Shown here: piece by piece, positions 44,901 through 57,320 of the stretch
How the letters are laid out: every line of letters begins with the position of its first letter
Position numbering within the stretch: position 1 is the first letter of the stretch
Assembly (NCBI GenBank): GCA_964019155.1
Contig: OZ025244.1
Location: 23,259,529-23,323,528 of the forward strand
Direction of reading: 5' to 3'
DNA: 64,000 nt
Source of the DNA: Osedax fenrisi
Taxonomy: Eukaryota > Annelida > Polychaeta > Sabellida > Siboglinidae
Translations under genes and position numbers: made by a program
The notes under the pieces: model-generated
The model's database searches: none
What the model saw: the letters and a program-made list of their open reading frames with translations, nothing else
Told to the model about the DNA's origin: nothing

Positions 44901-46080
44901 GGTAGTATAGGTAGCTATAGGTAGTATACGGTAGCTATAGGTAGTACACGGTAGCTATAGGTAGTATAGGTAGCTATAGGTAGTACACGGTAGCTATAGG
45001 TAGTATAGGTAGCTATAGGTAGTACACGGTAGCTATAGGTAGTACACGGTAGCTATAGGTAGTATAGGTAGCTATAGGTAGTACACGGTAGCTATAGGTA
45101 GTATAGGTAGCTATAGGTAGTACACGGTAGCTATAGGTAGTACACGGTAGCTATAGGTAGTACACGGTAGCTATAGGTAGTATAGGTAGCTATAGGTAGT
45201 ATAGGTAGCTATAGGTAGTATAGGTAGCTATAGGTAGTACACGGTAGCTATAGGTAGTACACGGTAGCTATAGGTAGTATAGGTAGCTATAGGTAGTATA
45301 GGTAGCTATAGGTAGTACACGGTAGCTATAGGTAGTATAGGTAGCTATAGGTAGTATAGGTAGCTATAGGTAGTATAGGTAGCTATAGGTAGTATAGGTA
45401 GCTATAGGTAGTATAGGTAGCTATAGGTAGTATACGGTAGCTATAGGTAGTATAGGTAGCTATAGGTAGTATAGGTAGCTATAGGTAGTACACGGTAGCT
45501 ATAGGTAGTATAGGTAGCTATAGGTAGTATAGATAGCTATAGGTAGTATAGGTAGCTATAGGTAGTATAGGTAGCTATAGGTAGTACACGGTAGCTATAG
45601 GTAGTATAGGTAACTATAGGTAGTATAGGTAGCTATAGGTAGTACACGGTAGCTATAGGTAGTATAGGTAGCTATAGGTAGTATAGGTAGCTATAGGTAG
45701 TATAGGTAGCTATAGGTAGTACACGGTAGCTATAGGTAGTATAGGTAGCTATAGGTAGTATAGGTAGCTATAGGTAGTATAGGTAGCTATAGGTAGTATA
45801 CGGTAGCTATAGGTAGTATAGGTAGCTATAGGTAGTATACGGTAGCTATAGGTAGTATAGGTAGCTATAGGTAGTACAGGTAGCTATAGGTAGTACACGG
45901 TAGCTATAGGTAGTATAGGTAGCTATAGGTAGTACACGGTAGCTATAGGTAGTACACGATAGCTATAGGTAGTATAGGTAGCTATAGGTAGTACACGGTA
46001 GCTATAGGTAGTACACGGTAGCTATAGGTAGTACACGGTAGCTATAGGTAGTACACGGTAGCTATAGGTAGTATACTATA
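41941..46080 (+). repeat. Duplicated satellite block, offset 3588 bp
   Basis: Four rare variants recur at a constant offset: atagatagct 41941 and 45529; ggtaactata 42021 and 45609; acgata 42368 and 45956; gtatactata 42483 and 46071. All four differ by 3588 bp, so at least 540 bp was duplicated as a block. Confidence 0.85.
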
Positions 46081-48154
46081 GCTATAGGTAGTACACGGTA
46101 GCTATAGGTAGTATAGGTAGCTATAGGTAGTATAGGTAGCTATAGGTAGTATACGGTAGCTATAGGTAGTATAGGTAGCTATAGGTAGTATAGGTAGCTA
46201 TAGGTAGTATAGGTAGCTATAGGTAGTACACGGTAGCTATAGGTAGTATAGGTAGCTATAGGTAGTATAGGTAGCTATAGGTAGTACACGGTAGCTATAG
46301 GTAGTATAGGTAGCTATAGGTAGTATAGGTAGCTATAGGTAGTATAGGTAGCTATAGGTAGTATAGGTAGCTATAGGTAGTATAGGTAGCTATAGGTAGT
46401 ACACGGTAGCTATAGGTAGTACACGGTAGCTATAGGTAGTATAGGTAGCTATAGGTAGTATAGGTAGCTATAGGTAGTACACGGTAGCTATAGGTAGTAT
46501 AGGTAGCTATAGGTAGTATAGGTAGCTATAGGTAGTATAGGTAGCTATAGGTAGTACACGGTAGCTATAGGTAGTACACGGTAGCTATAGGTAGTACACG
46601 GTAGCTATAGGTAGTATAGGTAGCTATAGGTAGTATAGGTAGCTATAGGTAGTATAGGTAGCTATAGGTAGTACACGGTAGCTATAGGTAGTATAGGTAG
46701 CTATAGGTAGTACACGGTAGCTATAGGTAGTACACGGTAGCTATAGGTAGTATAGGTAGCTATAGGTAGTACACGGTAGCTATAGGTAGTATAGGTAGCT
46801 ATAGGTAGTACACGGTAGCTATAGGTAGTACAGGTAGCTATAGGTAGTACACGGTAGCTATAGGTAGTACACGGTAGCTATAGGTAGTACAACGGTAGCT
46901 ATAGGTAGTATAGGTAGCTATAGGTAGTATAGGTAGCTATAGGTAGTATACGGTAGCTATAGGTAGTATAGGTAGCTATAGGTAGTATAGGTAGCTATAG
47001 GTAGTATAGGTAGCTATAGGTAGTATAGGTAGCTATAGGTAGTATAGGTAGCTATAGGTAGTATAGGTAGCTATAGGTAGTATAGGTAGCTATAGGTAGT
47101 ATAGGTAGCTATAGGTAGTATACGGTAGCTATAGGTAGTATAGGTAGCTATAGGTAGTACACGGTAGCTATAGGTAGTACACGGTAGCTATAGGTAGTAT
47201 AGGTAGCTATACGTAGTATAGGTAGCTATAGGTAGTATACGGTAGCTATAGGTAGTACACGGTAGCTATAGGTAGTACACGGTAGCTATAGGTAGTATAC
47301 GGTAGCTATAGGTAGTATAGGTAGCTATAGGTAGTATAGGTAGCTATAGGTAGTACACGGTAGCTATAGGTAGTACACGGTAGCTATAGGTAGTATAGGT
47401 AGCTATAGGTAGTACACGGTAGCTATAGGTAGTATAGGTAGCTATAGGTAGTATAGGTAGCTATAGGTAGTACACGGTAGCTATAGGTAGTACACGGTAG
47501 CTATAGGTAGTATAGGTAGCTATAGGTAGTATAGGTAGCTATAGGTAGTACACGGTAGCTATAGGTAGTACACGGTAGCTATAGGTAGTATAGGTAGCTA
47601 TAGGTAGTACACGGTAGCTATAGGTAGTATAGGTAGCTATAGGTAGTACACGGTAGCTATAGGTAGTACACGGTAGCTATAGGTAGTACACGGTAGCTAT
47701 AGGTAGTACACGGTAGCTATAGGTAGTACACGGTAGCTATAGGTAGTATAGGTAGCTATAGGTAGTATAGGTAGCTATAGGTAGTACACGATAGCTATAG
47801 GTAGTACACGGTAGCTATAGGTAGTATAGGTAGCTATAGGTAGTACACGGTAGCTATAGGTAGTATAGGTAGCTATAGGTAGTACACGGTAGCTATAGGT
47901 AGTACACGGTAGCTATAGGTAGTATACGGTAGCTATAGGTAGTACACGGTAGCTATAGGTAGTACACGGTAGTTATAGGTAGTACACGGTAGCTATAGGT
48001 AGTATAGGTAGCTATAGGTAGTACACGGTAGCTATAGGTAGTACACGGTAGCTATAGGTAGTACACGGTAGCTATAGGTAGTACACGGTAGCTATAGGTA
48101 GTATAGGTAGCTATAGGTAGTATAGGTAGCTATAGGTAGTACACGGTAGTTATA
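44228..48154 (+). repeat. Duplicated satellite block, offset 3744 bp
   Basis: The rare gttata variant lies at 44228 and 44405 and again at 47972 and 48149, both 3744 bp further on. An acggata/acgata variant near 44043 and 47788 agrees to within one base. Confidence 0.75.
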
Positions 48155-51100
48155 GGTAGTACACGGTAGCTATAGGTAGTACACGGTAGCTATAGGTAGT
48201 ATAGGTAGCTATAGGTAGTATAGGTAGCTATAGGTAGTACACGGTAGCTATAGGTAGTACACGGTAGCTATAGGTAGTACACGGTAGCTATAGGTAGTAC
48301 ACGGTAGCTATAGGTAGTATAGGTAGCTATAGGTAGTATAGGTAGCTATAGGTAGTATAGGTAGCTATAGGTAGTACACGGTAGCTATAGGTAGTACACG
48401 GTAGCTATAGGTAGTATAGGTAGCTATAGGTAGTATAGGTAGCTATAGGTAGTACACGGTAGCTATAGGTAGTATAGGTAGCTATAGGTAGTATAGGTAG
48501 CTATAGGTAGTACACGGTAGCTATATGTAGTATAGGTAGCTATAGGTAGTATAGGTAGCTATAGGTAGTACACGGTAGCTATAGGTAGTACACGGTAGCT
48601 ATAGGTAGTATAGGGTAGCTATAGGTAGTATAGGTAGCTATAGGTAGTATAGGTAGCTATAGGTAGTATAGGTAGCTATAGGTAGTATAGGTAGCTATAG
48701 GTAGTACACGGTAGCTATAGGTAGTATAGGTAGCTATAGGTAGTATACGGTAGCTATAGGTAGTATAGGTAGCTATAGGTAGTATAGGTAGCTATAGGTA
48801 GTACACGGTAGCTATAGGTAGTATAGGTAGCTATAGGTAGTATAGGTAGCTATAGGTAGTATACGGTAGCTATAGGTAGTATAGGTAGCTATAGGTAGTA
48901 CAGGTAGCTATAGGTAGTACACGGTAGCTATAGGTAGTACACGGTAGCTATAGGTAGTACACGGTAGCTATAGGTAGTATAGGTAGCTATAGGTAGTATA
49001 GGTAGCTATAGGTAGTATACGGTAGCTATAGGTAGTACAGGTAGCTATAGGTAGTATAGGTAGCTATAGGTAGTATAGGTAGCTATAGGTAGTATAGGTA
49101 GCTATAGGTAGTATAGGTAGCTATAGGTAGTATAGGTAGCTATAGGTAGTATAGGTAGCTATAGGTAGTATAGGTAGCTATAGGTAGTATAGGTAGCTAT
49201 AGGTAGTATAGGTAGCTATAGGTAGTATAGGTAGCTATAGGTAGTATAGGTAGCTATAGGTAGTATAGGTAGCTATAGGTAGTATACGGTAGCTATAGGT
49301 AGTATAGGTAGCTATAGGTAGTATACGGTAGCTATAGGTAGTATACGGTAGCTATAGGTAGTACACGGTAGCTATAGGTAGTATACGGTAGCTATAGGTA
49401 GTACACGGTAGCTATAGGTAGTACACGGTAGCTATAGGTAGTACACGGTAGCTATAGGTAGTACACGGTAGCTATAGGTAGTATACTATAGCTATAGGTA
49501 GTACACGGTAGCTATAGGTAGTATAGGTAGCTATAGGTAGTATAGGTAGCTATAGGTAGTATACGGTAGCTATAGGTAGTATAGGTAGCTATAGGTAGTA
49601 TAGGTAGCTATAGGTAGTATAGGTAGCTATAGGTAGTATAGGTAGCTATAGGTAGTATAGGTAGCTATAGGTAGTATAGGTAGCTATAGGTAGTATACGG
49701 TAGCTATAGGTAGTATAGGTAGCTATAGGTAGTACACGGTAGCTATAGGTAGTACACGGTAGCTATAGGTAGTATAGGTAGCTATAGGTAGTATAGGTAG
49801 CTATAGGTAGTATACGGTAGCTATAGGTAGTACACGGTAGCTATAGGTAGTATAGGTAGCTATAGGTAGTATAGGTAGCTATAGGTAGTACACGGTAGCT
49901 ATAGGTAGTACACGGTAGCTATAGGTAGTATAGGTAGCTATAGGTAGTATAGGTAGCTATAGGTAGTACACGGTAGCTATAGGTAGTACACGGTAGCTAT
50001 AGGTAGTATAGGTAGCTATAGGTAGTACACGGTAGCTATAGGTAGTATAGGTAGCTATAGGTAGTACACGGTAGCTATAGGTAGTACACGGTAGCTATAG
50101 GTAGTATACGGTAGCTATAGGTAGTACACGGTAGCTATAGGTAGTACACGGTAGTTATAGGTAGTACACGGTAGCTATAGGTAGTATAGGTAGCTATAGG
50201 TAGTACACGGTAGCTATAGGTAGTACACGGTAGCTATAGGTAGTACACGGTAGCTATAGGTAGTACACGGTAGCTATAGGTAGTATAGGTAGCTATAGGT
50301 AGTATAGGTAGCTATAGGTAGTACACGGTAGTTATAGGTAGTACACGGTAGCTATAGGTAGTACACGGTAGCTATAGGTAGTATAGGTAGCTATAGGTAG
50401 TATAGGTAGCTATAGGTAGTACACGGTAGCTATAGGTAGTACACGGTAGCTATAGGTAGTACACGGTAGCTATAGGTAGTACACGGTAGCTATAGGTAGT
50501 ATAGGTAGCTATAGGTAGTATAGGTAGCTATAGGTAGTATAGGTAGCTATAGGTAGTACACGGTAGCTATAGGTAGTACACGGTAGCTATAGGTAGTATA
50601 GGTAGCTATAGGTAGTATAGGTAGCTATAGGTAGTACACGGTAGCTATAGGTAGTATAGGTAGCTATAGGTAGTATAGGTAGCTATAGGTAGTACACGGT
50701 AGCTATATGTAGTATAGGTAGCTATAGGTAGTATAGGTAGCTATAGGTAGTACACGGTAGCTATAGGTAGTACACGGTAGCTATAGGTAGTATAGGGTAG
50801 CTATAGGTAGTATAGGTAGCTATAGGTAGTATAGGTAGCTATAGGTAGTATAGGTAGCTATAGGTAGTATAGGTAGCTATAGGTAGTACACGGTAGCTAT
50901 AGGTAGTATAGGTAGCTATAGGTAGTATACGGTAGCTATAGGTAGTATAGGTAGCTATAGGTAGTATAGGTAGCTATAGGTAGTACACGGTAGCTATAGG
51001 TAGTATAGGTAGCTATAGGTAGTATAGGTAGCTATAGGTAGTATACGGTAGCTATAGGTAGTATAGGTAGCTATAGGTAGTACAGGTAGCTATAGGTAGT

Positions 51101-51672
51101 ACACGGTAGCTATAGGTAGTACACGGTAGCTATAGGTAGTACACGGTAGCTATAGGTAGTATAGGTAGCTATAGGTAGTATAGGTAGCTATAGGTAGTAT
51201 ACGGTAGCTATAGGTAGTACAGGTAGCTATAGGTAGTATAGGTAGCTATAGGTAGTATAGGTAGCTATAGGTAGTATAGGTAGCTATAGGTAGTATAGGT
51301 AGCTATAGGTAGTATAGGTAGCTATAGGTAGTATAGGTAGCTATAGGTAGTATAGGTAGCTATAGGTAGTATAGGTAGCTATAGGTAGTATAGGTAGCTA
51401 TAGGTAGTATAGGTAGCTATAGGTAGTATAGGTAGCTATAGGTAGTATAGGTAGCTATAGGTAGTATACGGTAGCTATAGGTAGTATAGGTAGCTATAGG
51501 TAGTATACGGTAGCTATAGGTAGTATACGGTAGCTATAGGTAGTACACGGTAGCTATAGGTAGTATACGGTAGCTATAGGTAGTACACGGTAGCTATAGG
51601 TAGTACACGGTAGCTATAGGTAGTACACGGTAGCTATAGGTAGTACACGGTAGCTATAGGTAGTATACTATA
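47972..51672 (+). repeat. Duplicated satellite block, offset 2182 bp
   Basis: Five rare variants recur at exactly 2182 bp: gttata 47972/50154 and 48149/50331; ctatatgtag 48521/50703; tatagggtag 48609/50791; gtatactata 49481/51663. This is a duplicated block of at least 1.5 kb. Confidence 0.88.
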
Positions 51673-51834
51673 GCTATAGGTAGTACACGGTAGCTATAGG
51701 TAGTATAGGTAGCTATAGGTAGTATAGGTAGCTATAGGTAGTATACGGTAGCTATAGGTAGTATAGGTAGCTATAGGTAGTATAGGTAGCTATAGGTAGT
51801 ATAGGTAGCTATAGGTAGTATAGGTAGCTATAGG

Positions 51835-54800
51835 TAGTATAGGTAGCTATAGGTAGTATAGGTAGCTATAGGTAGTATAGGTAGCTATAGGTAGTATAGG
51901 TAGCTATAGGTAGTATAGGTAGCTATAGGTAGTATAGGTAGCTATAGGTAGTATACGGTAGCTATAGGTAGTATAGGTAGCTATAGGTAGTATACGGTAG
52001 CTATAGGTAGTATACGGTAGCTATAGGTAGTACACGGTAGCTATAGGTAGTATACGGTAGCTATAGGTAGTACACGGTAGCTATAGGTAGTACACGGTAG
52101 CTATAGGTAGTACACGGTAGCTATAGGTAGTATAGGTAGCTATAGGTAGTATAGGTAGCTATAGGTAGTATAGGTAGCTATAGGTAGTACACGGTAGCTA
52201 TAGGTAGTACACGGTAGCTATAGGTAGTATACGGTAGCTATAGGTAGTATAGGTAGCTATAGGTAGTATAGGTAGCTATAGGTAGTATAGGTAGCTATAG
52301 GTAGTATAGGTAGCTATAGGTAGTATAGGTAGCTATATGTAGTATAGGTAGCTATAGGTAGTATACGGTAGCTATAGGTAGTATAGGTAGCTATAGGTAG
52401 TATAGGTAGATATAGGTAGTACACGGTAGCTATAGGTAGTATAGGTAGCTATAGGTAGTACACGGTAGCTATAGGTAGTATAGGTAGCTATAGGTAGTAT
52501 AGGTAGCTATAGGTAGTATAGGTAGCTATAGGTAGTACACGATAGCTCTAGGTAGTATAGGTAGCTATAGGTAGTACACGGTAGCTATAGGTAGTACACG
52601 GTAGCTATAGGTAGTACACGGTAGCTATAGGTAGTACACGGTAGCTATAGGTAGTACACGGTAGCTATAGGTAGTATAGGTAGCTATAGGTAGTATAGGT
52701 AGCTATAGGTAGTACACGGTAGCTATAGGTAGTATAGGTAGCTATAGGTAGTACACGGTAGCTATAGGTAGTATAGGTAGCTATAGGTAGTATAGGTAGC
52801 TATAGGTAGTACACGGTAGCTATAGGTAGTATAGGTAGCTATAGGTAGTACACGGTAGCTATAGGTAGTATAGGTAGCTATAGGTAGTATAGGTAGCTAT
52901 AGGTAGTACACGGTAGCTATAGGTAGTATACGGTAGCTATAGGTAGTATAGGTAGCTATAGGTAGTATAGGTAGCTATAGGTAGTACACGGTAGCTATAG
53001 GTAGTATAGGTAGCTATAGGTAGTATAGGTAGATATAGGTAGTATAGGTAGCTATAGGTAGTACACGGTAGCTATAGGTAGTACACGGTAGCTATAGGTA
53101 GTACACGGTAGCTATAGGTAGTATAGGTAGCTATAGGTAGTATAGGTAGCTATAGGTAGTATAGGTAGCTATAGGTAGTATAGGTAGTTATAGGTAGTAC
53201 ACGGTAGCTATAGGTAGTATAGGTAGCTATAGGTAGTATACGGTAGCTATAGGTAGTATAGGTAGCTATAGGTAGTATAGGTAGCTATAGGTAGTACACG
53301 GTAGCTATAGGTAGTATAGGTAGCTATAGGTAGTATAGGTAGATATAGGTAGTATAGGTAGCTATAGGTAGTACACGGTAGCTATAGGTAGTACACGGTA
53401 GCTATAGGTAGTACACGGTAGCTATAGGTAGTACACGGTAGCTATAGGTAGTATAGGTAGCTATAGGTAGTATAGGTAGCTATAGGTAGTACACGGTAGC
53501 TATAGGTAGTATAGGTAGCTATAGGTAGTATAGGTAGATATAGGTAGTATAGGTAGCTATAGGTAGTACACGGTAGCTATAGGTAGTACACGGTAGCTAT
53601 AGGTAGTACACGGTAGCTATAGGTAGTATAGGTAGCTATAGGTAGTATAGGTAGATATAGGTAGTATAGGTAGCTATAGGTAGTATAGGTAGATATAGGT
53701 AGTATAGGTAGCTATAGGTAGTACACGGTAGCTATAGGTAGTACACGGTAGCTATAGGTAGTACACGGTAGCTATAGGTAGTACACGGTAGCTATAGGTA
53801 GTATAGGTAGCTATAGGTAGTATAGGTAGCTATAGGTAGTACACGGTAGCTATAGGTAGTACACGGTAGCTATAGGTAGTACACGGTAGCTATAGGTAGT
53901 ATAGGTAGCTATAGGTAGTACACGGTAGCTATAGGTAGTATAGGTAGCTATAGGTAGTATAGGTAGCTATAGGTAGTACACGGTAGCTATAGGTAGTACA
54001 CGGTAGCTATAGGTAGTATAGGTAGCTATAGGTAGTATAGGTAGCTATAGGTAGTATAGGTAGCTATAGGTAGTATAGGTAGCTATAGGTAGTATAGGTA
54101 GCTATAGGTAGTATAGGTAGCTATAGGTAGTATACGGTAGCTATAGGTAGTATAGGTAGCTATAGGTAGTATACGGTAGCTATAGGTAGTATACGGTAGC
54201 TATAGGTAGTACACGGTAGCTATAGGTAGTATACGGTAGCTATAGGTAGTACACGGTAGCTATAGGTAGTACACGGTAGCTATAGGTAGTACACGGTAGC
54301 TATAGGTAGTATAGGTAGCTATAGGTAGTATAGGTAGCTATAGGTAGTATAGGTAGCTATAGGTAGTACACGGTAGCTATAGGTAGTACACGGTAGCTAT
54401 AGGTAGTATACGGTAGCTATAGGTAGTATAGGTAGCTATAGGTAGTATAGGTAGCTATAGGTAGTACACGGTAGCTATAGGTAGTACACGGTAGCTATAG
54501 GTAGTACACGGTAGCTATAGGTAGTATAGGTAGCTATAGGTAGTACACGGTAGCTATAGGTAGTATAGGTAGCTATAGGTAGTATAGGTAGCTATAGGTA
54601 GTACACGGTAGCTATAGGTAGTACACGGTAGCTATAGGTAGTATAGGTAGCTATAGGTAGTATAGGTAGCTATAGGTAGTATAGGTAGCTATAGGTAGTA
54701 TAGGTAGTATAGGTAGTATAGGTAGCTATAGGTAGTATAGGTAGCTATAGGTAGTATAGGTAGCTATAGGTAGTATAGGTAGCTATAGGTAGTATAGGTA

Positions 54801-57320
54801 GCTATAGGTAGTATAGGTAGCTATAGGTAGTACACGGTAGCTATAGGTAGTACACGGTAGCTATAGGTAGTACACGGTAGCTATAGGTAGTATAGGTAGC
54901 TATAGGTAGTACACGGTAGCTATAGGTAGTATAGGTAGCTATAGGTAGTATAGGTAGCTATAGGTAGTATAGGTAGCTATAGGTAGTATAGGTAGCTATA
55001 GGTAGTACACGGTAGCTATAGGTTGTATAGGTAGCTATAGGTAGTATAGGTAGCTATAGGTAGTATACGGTAGCTATAGGTAGTATACGGTAGCTATAGG
55101 TAGTACACGGTAGCTATAGGTTGTATAGGTAGCTATAGGTAGTACACGGTAGCTATAGGTAGTACACGGTAGCTATAGGTAGTATAGGTAGCTATAGGTA
55201 GTACACGGTAGCTATAGGTAGTATAGGTAGCTATAGGTAGTACACGGTAGCTATAGGTAGTATAGGTAGCTATAGGTAGTACACGGTAGCTATAGGTAGT
55301 ATAGGTAGCTATAGGTAGTATAGGTAGCTATAGGTAGTACACGGTAGCTATAGGTAGTACACGGTAGCTATAGGTAGTATAGGTAGCTATAGGTAGTATA
55401 GGTAGCTATAGGTAGTATAGGTAGCTATAGGTAGTATAGGTAGCTATAGGTAGTATAGGTAGCTATAGGTAGTATAGGTAGCTATAGGTAGTATACGGTA
55501 GCTATAGGTAGTATAGGTAGCTATAGGTAGTATACGGTAGCTATAGGTAGTATACGGTAGCTATAGGTAGTACACGGTAGCTATAGGTAGTATACGGTAG
55601 CTATAGGTAGTACACGGTAGCTATAGGTAGTACACGGTAGCTATAGGTAGTACACGGTAGCTATAGGTAGTATAGGTAGCTATAGGTAGTATAGGTAGCT
55701 ATAGGTAGTATAGGTAGCTATAGGTAGTACACGGTAGCTATAGGTAGTACACGGTAGCTATAGGTAGTATACGGTAGCTATAGGTAGTATAGGTAGCTAT
55801 AGGTAGTATAGGTAGCTATAGGTAGTATAGGTAGCTATAGGTAGTATAGGTAGCTATAGGTAGTATAGGTAGCTATATGTAGTATAGGTAGCTATAGGTA
55901 GTATACGGTAGCTATAGGTAGTATAGGTAGCTATAGGTAGTATAGGTAGATATAGGTAGTACACGGTAGCTATAGGTAGTATAGGTAGCTATAGGTAGTA
56001 CACGGTAGCTATAGGTAGTATAGGTAGCTATAGGTAGTATAGGTAGCTATAGGTAGTATAGGTAGCTATAGGTAGTACACGATAGCTCTAGGTAGTATAG
56101 GTAGCTATAGGTAGTACACGGTAGCTATAGGTAGTACACGGTAGCTATAGGTAGTACACGGTAGCTATAGGTAGTACACGGTAGCTATAGGTAGTACACG
56201 GTAGCTATAGGTAGTATAGGTAGCTATAGGTAGTATAGGTAGCTATAGGTAGTACACGGTAGCTATAGGTAGTATAGGTAGCTATAGGTAGTACACGGTA
56301 GCTATAGGTAGTATAGGTAGCTATAGGTAGTATAGGTAGCTATAGGTAGTACACGGTAGCTATAGGTAGTATAGGTAGCTATAGGTAGTACACGGTAGCT
56401 ATAGGTAGTATAGGTAGCTATAGGTAGTATAGGTAGCTATAGGTAGTACACGGTAGCTATAGGTAGTATACGGTAGCTATAGGTAGTATAGGTAGCTATA
56501 GGTAGTATAGGTAGCTATAGGTAGTACACGGTAGCTATAGGTAGTATAGGTAGCTATAGGTAGTATAGGTAGATATAGGTAGTATAGGTAGCTATAGGTA
56601 GTACACGGTAGCTATAGGTAGTACACGGTAGCTATAGGTAGTACACGGTAGCTATAGGTAGTATAGGTAGCTATAGGTAGTATAGGTAGCTATAGGTAGT
56701 ATAGGTAGCTATAGGTAGTATAGGTAGTTATAGGTAGTACACGGTAGCTATAGGTAGTATAGGTAGCTATAGGTAGTATACGGTAGCTATAGGTAGTATA
56801 GGTAGCTATAGGTAGTATAGGTAGCTATAGGTAGTACACGGTAGCTATAGGTAGTATAGGTAGCTATAGGTAGTATAGGTAGATATAGGTAGTATAGGTA
56901 GCTATAGGTAGTACACGGTAGCTATAGGTAGTACACGGTAGCTATAGGTAGTACACGGTAGCTATAGGTAGTACACGGTAGCTATAGGTAGTATAGGTAG
57001 CTATAGGTAGTATAGGTAGCTATAGGTAGTACACGGTAGCTATAGGTAGTATAGGTAGCTATAGGTAGTATAGGTAGATATAGGTAGTATAGGTAGCTAT
57101 AGGTAGTACACGGTAGCTATAGGTAGTACACGGTAGCTATAGGTAGTACACGGTAGCTATAGGTAGTATAGGTAGCTATAGGTAGTATAGGTAGATATAG
57201 GTAGTATAGGTAGCTATAGGTAGTATAGGTAGATATAGGTAGTATAGGTAGCTATAGGTAGTACACGGTAGCTATAGGTAGTACACGGTAGCTATAGGTA
57301 GTACACGGTAGCTATAGGTA
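51835..57320 (+). repeat. About 1.95-kb satellite block repeated at 3540 bp, followed by a 3011-bp offset block
   Basis: In the lines I compared, 51835-53780 and 55375-57320 match base for base, including rare variants (agctatatgt 52331/55871, gatagctcta, gttata, several gatata units). Beyond this the offset changes: ggttgtat at about 55022 and 55120 reappears at about 58033 and 58131, and a shortened gtatagg triplet at about 54700 reappears near 57712, all close to 3011 bp. A deletion of about 530 bp in one copy would explain the change. Confidence 0.88.
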
